Assembly (NCBI GenBank): GCA_046759305.1
Contig: JBHIBY010000012.1
Span: forward strand, 1-49,238
DNA: 49,238 bases
From: JADFRG01 sp046759305
GTDB lineage: Bacteria; Chloroflexota; Anaerolineae; Anaerolineales; E44-bin32
Direction: 5' to 3'
How positions within the stretch are numbered: position 1 is the stretch's first letter; each line of letters opens with the position of its first letter. Shown here piece by piece: positions 39,981 to 46,951 of this stretch. The position numbers and the translations under genes are program-made. The notes beneath the pieces were generated by a model. It made no database searches. It saw only the letters and a program-made list of their open reading frames with translations, and was not told the origin of the DNA.

Positions 39981-41060
39981 ATGAATCCTCTAGGCAGCCG
40001 CGTACTTCGACCCGTTCGCAGAGGCAGCGTGGAACGCTACCTTGTTCTCACGATGCTGAGCTTTGCGGCATCCGTCTCGCTTACCAGGTTATTTCTTGAA
40101 CTTACCGGATATCCACAGCTCGGCGACGCCGAGTTGCACATCGCCCACGTGCTTTGGGGCGGGTTGTTACTGTTCATTGCCGCCCTCCTACCGTTGATCT
40201 ATGCAAACCGTTGGGTGTACGACGTCTCGGCAATTCTGGCCGGGCTTGGAGTCGGCCTATTCATTGACGAGGTGGGTAAATTCATCACGCAGTCCAACGA
40301 CTACTTCTACCCTGCTGCAGCTCCCATCATTTACGCAGTATTTCTCCTAACCGTGCTTCTCTTCATGAGGGTGCGCACTCCTATCTCGGTCGATTCGCGG
40401 GCAGAGCTTTACCGAGCTCTGGAGGCCTTGGGTGAGGTCTTAGATCATGACCTGGAGCCAAAAGAGTTTGCCGAGTTGAAGGTCCGTCTTGAGCGGATAG
40501 CTGCAAATGAGGAGCGCCCTGCATTCGCTCAATTGGCCACCCAACTGCTGGAATTTCTGGATTCCGACGATCTTCAAGTCGCGCCGGAGAGAATGACCCT
40601 GGTGGAGCGCCTCGGTGCCTTGTTTGTCACTATAGAGACCCGATGGATGTCCGAATCCCGACATCGCGCGGCGATCATCGGAGGGCTCGCTGCATTAGGT
40701 ACGATAGCGATCATCCAGGCCGCGCAGCTTCTGGTTGGCGATCCCGCTCGGCTCGTAGCAGAGCTGAGCGACCTCATTGTAGTCGGCAGAGTAGGAAGCT
40801 CCACAGGCGCAGCGCTTTTCTCGCTTCAGGTGGTGCTTGAGGGTGTGGTGGGTCTGCTGATCTTGGCTGGGGCAGTACTGTTGCTGCTAGGGCGCCAGCG
40901 TAGAGGAACCGCGCTGGCTTTCGTCGGCCTGCTACTTTCGCTCGTTGTGGTCAATTTGCTGACCTTCTATTTTGAACAGTTTTCCACCATCATCGCAGCC
41001 ATTGTGCAGTTCGTTCTTCTTGTGGGCGTGATACGCTACCGGCAGCGGTTCATGACATAG
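39981..41060 (+). CDS. Conserved-looking polytopic membrane protein
   Basis: 359 residues, no family recognised. N-terminal membrane part with about five helices (YLVLTMLSFAASVSLTRLFL, then AHVLWGGLLLFIAALLPLIY, then VSAILAGLGVGLFIDEVGKF, then APIIYAVFLLTVLLFM). A charged cytoplasmic helix pair follows (about 125-215), then a C-terminal part with three or four more helices. The IDEVGKFITQSNDYFYPAA motif in the first part looks functional. The C-terminal half could act as a sensor or exporter; I assign no function. It starts 72 bases after the MFS gene. Confidence 0.75.
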   Translation: MNPLGSRVLRPVRRGSVERYLVLTMLSFAASVSLTRLFLELTGYPQLGDAELHIAHVLWGGLLLFIAALLPLIYANRWVYDVSAILAGLGVGLFIDEVGKFITQSNDYFYPAAAPIIYAVFLLTVLLFMRVRTPISVDSRAELYRALEALGEVLDHDLEPKEFAELKVRLERIAANEERPAFAQLATQLLEFLDSDDLQVAPERMTLVERLGALFVTIETRWMSESRHRAAIIGGLAALGTIAIIQAAQLLVGDPARLVAELSDLIVVGRVGSSTGAALFSLQVVLEGVVGLLILAGAVLLLLGRQRRGTALAFVGLLLSLVVVNLLTFYFEQFSTIIAAIVQFVLLVGVIRYRQRFMT

Positions 41061-41357
41061 CTGGAAAGTTCAGATCAACCGATTTCGCACGCAATGGATT
41101 TCCCCTCAGGCTCTCATAATGAAATCCAACCTCAGCAGATTGAAGCTGCACCTGACAGGTGCCTGCATTCTCTCAGAGAGGTTCTACGTGCCAGATGGAG
41201 TGGAGGGGCAGTATGCAGCTATCAATTGAGGAGCGCGAACGGATGGCGGTGGTTTCCGTCGAGGGTAGCATGCGGATCCACTAAATCGCGCATAGCCGAT
41301 AATCGCTTCACCACGGTGGCGGCGAATGCAAATCCCGAAAAGTTTAAGGATTCGATA
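41061..41357. other. Intergenic region before the structured RNA
   Basis: About 300 bases. It has a near-perfect palindrome GCACCTGACAGGTGC at 41148-41162. Just after the membrane-protein stop a stretch codes in frame for INRFRTQWIS, resembling the protein's end VIRYRQRFMT, a possible 3' echo. A 93-codon open frame here has no good start signal and I do not call it. Confidence 0.35.
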
Positions 41358-41387
41358 TTGACTCTAGCTGTTTGATAGTGCTACGAT
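41358..41387 (+). promoter_or_regulatory. Promoter of the structured RNA
   Basis: TTGACT (41358-41363) and TACGAT (41382-41387), 18 bases apart, on the plus strand. Predicted transcription start near 41394. Confidence 0.55.
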
Positions 41388-41393
41388 GTTATA

Positions 41394-41700
41394 GCTGAGA
41401 GGGAATCCTAGAAGCCAAGAAGCCTTAAGAGGAAGGTTACCGAAAATAAACTGAAGTTGGCAGGCGGTTTTGTTCTTCGGAATGGAACCGTGAGTTGGCT
41501 AAAAGGCCGCAAGGCTGAGGAAGCCGACAAGCGAAAAGCTCCTTCGGGAGTGGAACGGGAGCCAGCGTAGGGTGCTAAAGGTTCTCTGAACCTGAAGCAA
41601 GTAGGTGATCGGAAACTTGGAGCAAGGAAGCTACTGGGGAGCCCTCTTGGCACTTAAGGTGTAATTGTGGCCCCGCCCTCAAGAGGCGGGGCTCTTTGTT
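41394..41700 (+). ncRNA. Candidate structured non-coding RNA, unassigned
   Basis: About 300 purine-rich bases with their own promoter and a strong terminator, no coding sequence, and many clean helices: an 11-bp stem capped by UUCG (41465-41490); GTTGGCT/AGCCGAC enclosing a GCAA-capped inner stem (41494-41528); GCTCC-UUCG-GGAGT (41538-41551); AGGTTC/GAACCT (41579-41593); and AGTAG/CTACT (41600-41635). The ends can pair two ways: GCCAAGA (41414-41420) with TCTTGGC (41645-41651), or CCTTAAG (41423-41429) with CTTAAGG (41653-41659). These cross each other, so they form a pseudoknot or a switch. I could not match it to RNase P RNA, tmRNA, 6S or SRP RNA by their conserved cores. Confidence 0.7.
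41670..41700 (+). terminator. Terminator of the structured RNA, inside the hpt 3' end
   Basis: GCCCCGCC pairs with GGCGGGGC across CTCAAGA, followed by TCTTTGTT on the plus strand. The last codons and the stop of the convergent hp t-type gene lie within the same bases, so one hairpin serves both directions. Confidence 0.85.
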
Positions 41701-42269
41701 CTCAAGGAGTTGTTTTGCTCGGGATCGAAATAGACGATGTTAGAAAGTTGTCGGAGTCTTTCGTCCATGCCCAAGCCGTAGCCAACCATGAATTGATCCG
41801 GGGCTTCGAAACCGACGTACTTTATCGGTAGATCGATCAGTCGACGCCGGGGTCGATTGAGAAGGACGCAGACCTCGAGCGAGGCCGGGTTACGCGCTTG
41901 CAGCGTCCGCATCAGGTAGCTGAGAGTGAAGCCGGAATCCACGATGTTGTCAACGACCAGGGCATGCCGGTTTTCCAGCGAGATGTCGAGATCCTTAAGT
42001 AGTCGGGCTTCTCCGTGAGAGTTGGCAGAAGGACCGAAGCGCGATATGGCCATGAAATCAACGATCGAGGGAGTCGTCAGCTCTCGCATGAGATCCGCCA
42101 GAAAAAACAAGACGCCCTTGAGGATTCCGATTAGATAAAGCTCCTGCTCTGCGTAGTCACTTGAGATCTCCGCCGCGAGCTCTGAGACGCGGGTCTGGAT
42201 CTGGGCTTCGCTGTAGACGACCTCTCCCAGGCCGGGAATCGAAAACAGTTGGCTCTCAGTTGCCTTCAT
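41679..42269 (-). CDS. hpt: Hypoxanthine phosphoribosyltransferase
   Basis: Purine salvage enzyme, converting hypoxanthine or guanine and PRPP to IMP or GMP. 196 residues. The phosphate-binding region is recognisable (LIGILKGVLFFLADLMREL), then the PRPP motif ALVVDNIVDSGFTLSYL (103-119). In most family members the PRPP motif has an acidic pair (ED or DD); here it is Asp107-Asn108, while the later Asp111 is kept. The purine-binding KYVGFEAPDQFMVGYGLGMDE is normal. It overlaps the preceding nuclease-like gene by 14 bases and ends inside a terminator hairpin. Confidence 0.92.
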   Translation of the reverse strand: MKATESQLFSIPGLGEVVYSEAQIQTRVSELAAEISSDYAEQELYLIGILKGVLFFLADLMRELTTPSIVDFMAISRFGPSANSHGEARLLKDLDISLENRHALVVDNIVDSGFTLSYLMRTLQARNPASLEVCVLLNRPRRRLIDLPIKYVGFEAPDQFMVGYGLGMDERLRQLSNIVYFDPEQNNSLRTKSPAS

Positions 42270-42648
42270 TGCTGCCGTTAGGATCCCCGATCAGGTTGGG
42301 GGTTTCCTCGGTCATACCATACTTGACCAGCATGGTCTCCATATCATGCCGATTGAGCAGCTTGACATCGACCTCCGGATAGCGCTCCGCCATCAGGCGG
42401 ATTTTGCGGTTCTTCTCTGTGATCAGCGCCTGCTTGCGGGTGGTCAGTTCGATATAAAGGTCTTGGGTGGGTAGATAGAAATCGGGAGTGAAGGCCTCCG
42501 TGATGTTGCCCTCTGAATCTTCAGCTAATGGGAAGGTTTTTGGCTCGTACTGCCAGGGGATGTCGTAAAAATCGAGCAGCCTGGCGAATTCGGCTTCGAT
42601 GGGATGTGCAAAATCCGAAGGAGGATTTGGGTTGTCGATAGGCGGCAC
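42256..42648 (-). CDS. Small PD-(D/E)xK-nuclease-like protein coupled to hpt
   Basis: 130 residues. Core pattern EAEFARLLDFYDIPWQYEP (first Glu), TPDFYLP (Asp) and YIELTTRKQALITEKNRKIR (Glu followed by basic residues), in the order of restriction-endonuclease-like folds. The usual lysine two residues after the Glu is replaced by Thr, so catalysis is uncertain. The start is GTG 42648. The overlap of 14 bases with hpt implies translational coupling, suggesting a role tied to purine salvage or nucleotide sensing. Confidence 0.65.
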   Translation of the reverse strand: MPPIDNPNPPSDFAHPIEAEFARLLDFYDIPWQYEPKTFPLAEDSEGNITEAFTPDFYLPTQDLYIELTTRKQALITEKNRKIRLMAERYPEVDVKLLNRHDMETMLVKYGMTEETPNLIGDPNGSNEGN

Positions 42649-42783
42649 AGCGGGGAAGCTTAGCCCTTGCCCTGCGGGCTGTCAAACGCGGAGTTTCGTT
42701 TTCTCCACGGATCGTCGATCGTAGACCTCGTTGGTATGGAAGCCGACTCTGTGGCTTTTTCCGGGACTTTCGAGAGGCTGGTC

Positions 42784-42816
42784 GGTCGCACGGCTTGCAG
42801 ATCCTCGTATGCAGAA
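42784..42816 (-). repeat. Degenerate echo of the DUF1684 3' end
   Basis: Bases 42784-42816 resemble 42820-42852, the last codons of the DUF1684 gene. CAGATCCT is exact and ATG and GAA flank it in both. In frame the echo reads FCIRGSAS against FHLKDLS in the gene. Offset about 36. Confidence 0.45.
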
Positions 42817-43344
42817 TTAGTCAGCCGTACTCAGATCCTTGAGATGGAAGACCTTTTCCCCGGCCCGCACCGGAACCTTCAGGCGATTTTCGGGCGGAGT
42901 CAACGGGCAGGACCACATCTCGTTGTATGCGCAGTAGGGATTGTAGGCTTGATTGAAATCCACCTCTAAGCGGCCATCGGGAAGGCGAGAAGGTTCCAGA
43001 TAGCGTCCTGCGCCGTAGGTTTCGGCGCCTGCCAGAGAATCCGCAAAGGGCAGGAAATAGCCATTTTCGTTCTCAAAGATGGTGAGCTCCGCTTGTTCGC
43101 CATCGACTTCAAAGCTGAAACGCCCGTAACGCGTGTAAGTCTGGACGTCGCCGGTATTGGTCTGGATCTGGAACTGCTCCTGCTCAGGAAATCGTTCCAC
43201 ATCGACTTTGAGTTGTAGATCCGAATTCTCGGGAAAGTAATTCAAGCCTTGGAAATCCGATTGCTGCTCGGGAAGCAGAGGGCTGTGGTGGCTTTCCCGA
43301 AAAAACGCATTCTTCTCTCGCCTTAGCTCCTCAAGTTCGCTCAT
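42817..43344 (-). CDS. DUF1684 family protein
   Basis: 175 residues. Family signature blocks: LREEKNxFF-like N-terminus (ELRREKNAFFRESHHSPL), YTRYGRFSFEVDGEQAELT, FLPFADSLAGAETYGAGRYL and DFNQAYNPYCAYNEMWSCPL, then PPENRLKVPVRAGE. Soluble cytoplasmic protein of unknown function, commonly encoded with small-molecule enzymes. It starts nine bases after the DsbA-like gene stop, probably in one operon with it. Confidence 0.92.
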   Translation of the reverse strand: MSELEELRREKNAFFRESHHSPLLPEQQSDFQGLNYFPENSDLQLKVDVERFPEQEQFQIQTNTGDVQTYTRYGRFSFEVDGEQAELTIFENENGYFLPFADSLAGAETYGAGRYLEPSRLPDGRLEVDFNQAYNPYCAYNEMWSCPLTPPENRLKVPVRAGEKVFHLKDLSTAD

Positions 43345-43352
43345 CCTATCTC

Positions 43353-44003
43353 CTAATTCAACTGCCCTTCGATCACCGAGATCAGGTATTCGTAGGTGGG
43401 TGGCCCGGCCAATGGTGTGTCGTTGATCATAAAGGATGGCGTACCTCGGAACCCATGACCGAATGCCTCGCGCATCTGATCCTCGACCGCATCCCGATAG
43501 CCTCGACTGTTAAAGCATTGGTCGAAGGCCTCGACATCCAGGCCAAGCCGGCTTGCGAAACCGATCATCTGTCCGCCATCTGTCGGTGCCGCATCGAAGA
43601 GCATATCGTGAAACTCCCAGAACGCATCTTGATCCGCGGCACACTCGGCCGCTTCCGCCAACGCGGGAGAGTAAGGTGTAATCACTGGGAAGTGACGCCA
43701 CACGAAGCGCACCTGGCCAGGATACTGAGTCAACACTTGATCGATGATGCCCAGCTGATGGTAGTAGCGGCAGGAAGGGCAATTGAAGTCGCCGTATTCC
43801 ACGATCGTGACCGGCGCTTCAGCCGGCCCTTTGCTCATCTCTTCTGCCAATGGCGCTGGCACTGATGGGTCAGGCGCGAGAGGCCGGGTCGCGGCGAAGG
43901 CCGCTACCGCTCCTGCCACCAGTAAGACTCCAATAATGCCGTTTCGCCAGCGGTTGCGACGGCGTGCGCGTGCACGGGCCTTCTTCTGGATGCGTTTTCC
44001 CAT
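43353..44003 (-). CDS. DsbA-like membrane-anchored thiol oxidoreductase
   Basis: 216 residues from ATG 44003. A very basic N-terminus (KKARARARRRNRWR) and one helix (about 21-38) anchor it with the thioredoxin domain outside. Active site CPSC (75-78) in YGDFNCPSCRYYHQ, cis-Pro loop in FRGTPSFMINDTPL, and the family's alpha insertion (AAECAADQDAFWEFHDMLF). It should form or shuffle disulfides in exported proteins. No DsbB or VKOR partner is in the window. A longer reading to 44117 adds only an unlikely Gln-rich stretch. Confidence 0.9.
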   Translation of the reverse strand: MGKRIQKKARARARRRNRWRNGIIGVLLVAGAVAAFAATRPLAPDPSVPAPLAEEMSKGPAEAPVTIVEYGDFNCPSCRYYHQLGIIDQVLTQYPGQVRFVWRHFPVITPYSPALAEAAECAADQDAFWEFHDMLFDAAPTDGGQMIGFASRLGLDVEAFDQCFNSRGYRDAVEDQMREAFGHGFRGTPSFMINDTPLAGPPTYEYLISVIEGQLN

Positions 44004-44263
44004 ACCTGCACGCTTATAGCATGCTGACCAAGTAGGCCCAGTAGGGAGGCTCACATCTTGCTGCTGCTGGGTTCTGTTTCCTGTCCACCGGGGACACAGG
44101 GCTGCAAACTGAACCACCGACCGGCCGGAAAAAACCTGATAACCGTCCTACACTACGTTAACGATCCTCTTGTGTGGCTCGAGTATCATAAGAACGCTAA
44201 TCTCGTGTAGCGCATATCGCGAGCACGACTTAGCTAATCTAGTAAAGGGTGAGGTAAACCTTA

Positions 44264-46183
44264 ATGGCAAAGATTATTGGAATCGACTTAGGCACGACCA
44301 ACAGTGTCGTTGCCGTGATGGAAGCCGGCGACCCGGTCGTCATATCGACTTCGGAAGGCGGACGATTGGCGCCTTCCGTCGTGGCATTCACAAAAGGCGG
44401 CGAGCGGCTGGTCGGTCAGACCGCAAAGCGGCAAGCCGTCGTGAATTCAGAAAACACCGTGTATTCCATCAAGCGCTTCATGGGTCGACGCTGGGATGAA
44501 GTCGAAGAAGAGCGCAAGATGGTCTCATACGAGACGGTCAAGGGCGGCAGTGACGATGTTCGTGTCAAGATCCCGATGAACGATCGCGAATACACGCCGC
44601 AGGAAATCTCAGCTATGGTGCTCGGGAAACTGAAGACCGATGCGGAGGCCTACTTGGGGGAGAGCGTCAGCCGTGCAGTGATCACCGTCCCTGCTTACTT
44701 CAACGACTCACAGCGCCAGGCTACCAAGGACGCCGGCAAGATTGCCGGACTAGAAGTGATGAGGATCATCAACGAGCCGACCGCCGCCGCGCTCGCGTAC
44801 GGCCTGGACAAGAAAGAAAACGAAACCATCCTGGTCTTCGATCTGGGAGGCGGCACATTCGACGTCAGCCTGCTCGAGGTCGGCGACGGCGTGGTTGAGG
44901 TCAAGGCCACCAACGGCGATACGCACCTGGGAGGCGATGACTGGGATCAGCGTATCTTGAACTGGATCGCAGATGAGTTCAAAAAGGATCAGGGCATCGA
45001 TTTGCGTGAGGATCGTCAGGCACTGCAGCGGCTGCGCGAAGCGGCCGAGAAGGCCAAGATCGAGCTCACTTCGGTGACCGAGACAGACGTCAATCTACCT
45101 TACGTATCGGCGGATGCTTCTGGCCCCAAGCACCTGCAAATGAAGCTGACCCGCGCGAAGTTCGAGCAGTTGACAGACGATCTGGTAGGTCGGATCAAGG
45201 GTCCGTTCCAGTCTGTACTGAAGGACGGAAGCATGCAGGCCAGCGAGGTCGACGAAGTCGTGCTGGTAGGTGGCGCCACAAGAATGCCGATGGTCCAGGA
45301 TCTGGTGCGCGAACTGACAGGTAAGGAGCCCCACAAGGGTGTAAATCCAGACGAAGTCGTGGCGGTGGGCGCAGCCATCCAGGCTGGCGTACTTGCGGGA
45401 GACGTCAAGGACGTACTGCTGCTCGACGTGACGCCACTATCACTGGGTGTTGAGACCCTGGGTGGGGTGATGACCAAGTTGATTGAGCGCAACACCACTA
45501 TTCCAATCAAGAAACAGGAGACCTTCTCGACCGCCGAGGACAGTCAGACGGCGGTGGATATCCATGTGCTTCAGGGCGAGCGCTCGATGGCTAACGACAA
45601 CAACACGCTGGGGCGGTTCCGATTGGACGGAATTCCCGCCGCGCCGCGAGGTCTCCCTCAAATCGAGGTGACCTTCGATATCGACGCAAACGGGATCCTG
45701 AACGTGAACGCAAAGGATAAGGCCACTGGCAAGGAACAATCCGTCACCATCACCGCTTCCACGAATCTGGATAAGGAGGATGTGGAACGAATGGTGCAGG
45801 AGTCGAAGTCGCATGAGGCTGAAGATCAGAAGCGCAAGGAGTTTGCCGACGCCCGCAACGCGGGTGACAGCCTTGCCTACCAGGCAGAGAAGACGCTGAA
45901 CGAGCTGGGCGACAAGGTTCCAGACAACGATCGCGAGAGCATCGAGGCCAAGGTCAAGGAACTGCGAGAGGCTCTTGAGGGTGACGATCTGGAGCGAATC
46001 AAGCAGCTGACCGAAGAGGTTCAGCAGGCGAGCTACGCGCTCAGTCAGCAGCTGTATGCTCAGGAAGGCGAGGGCGAAGGCGCACAGCCTCAGCCAGAAG
46101 CAGAAGCCGAAGGTGAAGGCGGGACCCCGCCGAGCGGCGAGGAAGAAGGCGACGTTGTTGAGGGCGAGTTCCGCGAGGCATAG
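44264..46183 (+). CDS. dnaK: Chaperone DnaK (Hsp70)
   Basis: ATP-dependent folding chaperone, 639 residues. ATPase domain IIGIDLGTTNS, VPAYFNDSQRQATKDAG, NEPTAAALAYGLDK and FDLGGGTFDVSLLE; substrate domain VTPLSLGVETLGGV; a Glu/Gly-rich tail ending GDVVEGEFREA, the usual EEVD-like acidic end of bacterial DnaK. GTGAGG precedes the ATG by nine bases. GrpE and DnaJ are not adjacent. No CIRCE element is seen in the 146 bases upstream. Confidence 0.98.
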   Translation: MAKIIGIDLGTTNSVVAVMEAGDPVVISTSEGGRLAPSVVAFTKGGERLVGQTAKRQAVVNSENTVYSIKRFMGRRWDEVEEERKMVSYETVKGGSDDVRVKIPMNDREYTPQEISAMVLGKLKTDAEAYLGESVSRAVITVPAYFNDSQRQATKDAGKIAGLEVMRIINEPTAAALAYGLDKKENETILVFDLGGGTFDVSLLEVGDGVVEVKATNGDTHLGGDDWDQRILNWIADEFKKDQGIDLREDRQALQRLREAAEKAKIELTSVTETDVNLPYVSADASGPKHLQMKLTRAKFEQLTDDLVGRIKGPFQSVLKDGSMQASEVDEVVLVGGATRMPMVQDLVRELTGKEPHKGVNPDEVVAVGAAIQAGVLAGDVKDVLLLDVTPLSLGVETLGGVMTKLIERNTTIPIKKQETFSTAEDSQTAVDIHVLQGERSMANDNNTLGRFRLDGIPAAPRGLPQIEVTFDIDANGILNVNAKDKATGKEQSVTITASTNLDKEDVERMVQESKSHEAEDQKRKEFADARNAGDSLAYQAEKTLNELGDKVPDNDRESIEAKVKELREALEGDDLERIKQLTEEVQQASYALSQQLYAQEGEGEGAQPQPEAEAEGEGGTPPSGEEEGDVVEGEFREA

Positions 46184-46206
46184 AGCGGCTTATTGAAAAA
46201 GCAAGA

Positions 46207-46240
46207 GGGGCATCTGATCCAGATGGCCCTTATTATTTAT
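46207..46240 (+). terminator. Terminator after dnaK
   Basis: GGGGCATCTG pairs with CAGATGGCCC (one mismatch) around ATC, followed by TTATTATTTAT. It starts 24 bases after the dnaK stop. Confidence 0.75.
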
Positions 46241-46255
46241 AGTTTGAGCGTCTTA

Positions 46256-46276
46256 ATGCCCGAAAGCCATAATTGA
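46256..46276 (+). repeat. Mini-ORF echoing the BON gene start
   Basis: ATG CCC GAA AGC CAT AAT TGA (MPESHN) lies 43 bases before the BON gene, whose start reads ATG ACA GAA ACC TCT ACG (MTETST). Nine of the first twelve bases agree. Confidence 0.4.
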
Positions 46277-46298
46277 GTGATGTGGAGGATCAATCGCC

Positions 46299-46742
46299 AT
46301 GACAGAAACCTCTACGATGACCGTCGAAGACCTGAAATCCGCGGTGGAGGCTGCGCTCTGGAACTACCATCCTGTACGCGAGTCGCTCTCCGACCTGCAG
46401 GTCAAAGTATCAACGGACGGAAGAGTTGAGGTTTCTGGGCACGTGCGCTCGGGACTGATCAAGGACGGGGTGCTTGAAGTGCTGCGTTGGGTACCCGGTG
46501 TAACGGGAATCGTGGATGGGCTAATAGCGGATAGCGAAATTGAGATTGAAGTTGCAGTCGCGCTGGCAAACGATCCGCGCCTGAAAGGGGTGGCTCCCGG
46601 TGCGATCGCGGTTCACGGCCACCTAGGAGAAGTCACCCTTGTGGGCCGTCTTGTCGATGACAACCTGCGAACCGTTGCGGTGGAGGTGGCAAGCAGGGTG
46701 AGCGGCGTTGAGAGTGTTATTGACCGCACTAATACACAGTGA
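46299..46742 (+). CDS. BON domain protein, two repeats
   Basis: 147 residues. Two BON units: LKSAVEAALWNYHPVRESLS, then VKVSTDGRVEVSGHVRSG, and a second beginning IEVAVALANDPRL, then GAIAVHGHLGEVTLVGRLVD, then VAVEVASRVSGVESVIDR. BON domains bind lipids or surfaces, often in envelope stress proteins. No signal peptide is visible, so it may be cytoplasmic. GGAGG precedes the start. It follows dnaK across a terminator. Confidence 0.88.
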   Translation: MTETSTMTVEDLKSAVEAALWNYHPVRESLSDLQVKVSTDGRVEVSGHVRSGLIKDGVLEVLRWVPGVTGIVDGLIADSEIEIEVAVALANDPRLKGVAPGAIAVHGHLGEVTLVGRLVDDNLRTVAVEVASRVSGVESVIDRTNTQ

Positions 46743-46773
46743 CCCTTTTCCCACCAATGTAAGCCAGCTTTCC

Positions 46774-46850
46774 TAGACTCGTGCGGAAAGCGCACGATAT
46801 AATGAAAAAGCCAGACCCGCCGCCCGCATTCTCCTTGCGGGCAGTTTTGT
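46774..46850 (+). promoter_or_regulatory. ilvE promoter and possible attenuator hairpin
   Basis: TAGACT (46774-46779) and TATAAT (46798-46803) are 18 bases apart. About 20 bases into the transcript GCCCGC (46822-46827) pairs with GCGGGC (46837-46842), followed by AGTTTTGT, an intrinsic-terminator shape upstream of ilvE. A second GCCCGC at 46904-46909 could pair with the same GCGGGC, which would disrupt the terminator. No leader peptide rich in Leu, Ile or Val codons is visible. Confidence 0.4.
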
Positions 46851-46951
46851 CTCCGATAGCGGTCGGGCTGAGAAAACAATCTGATAGACCGCTCAAACAC
46901 CTTGCCCGCGGAGCATCACTATAGCAGGGGCCTGGCAGGAGGCTTGCCCAG

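Noticed and set aside
41408..41653. 81-codon minus-strand frame
   Set aside because: It is antisense to the highly structured plus-strand RNA, has low-complexity Pro/Ser/Phe/Arg content and no ribosome binding site.
41394..41700. RNase P RNA, tmRNA or group I intron
   Set aside because: The GAGGAAAGUCC/ACAGAAA cores of RNase P, the tRNA-like ends of tmRNA and the group I P/Q/R/S core are not found; a GGGAATCCT-like resemblance to group I Q is too short.
44118..44263. CIRCE operator upstream of dnaK
   Set aside because: No TTAGCACTC-N9-GAGTGCTAA or close variant is present.
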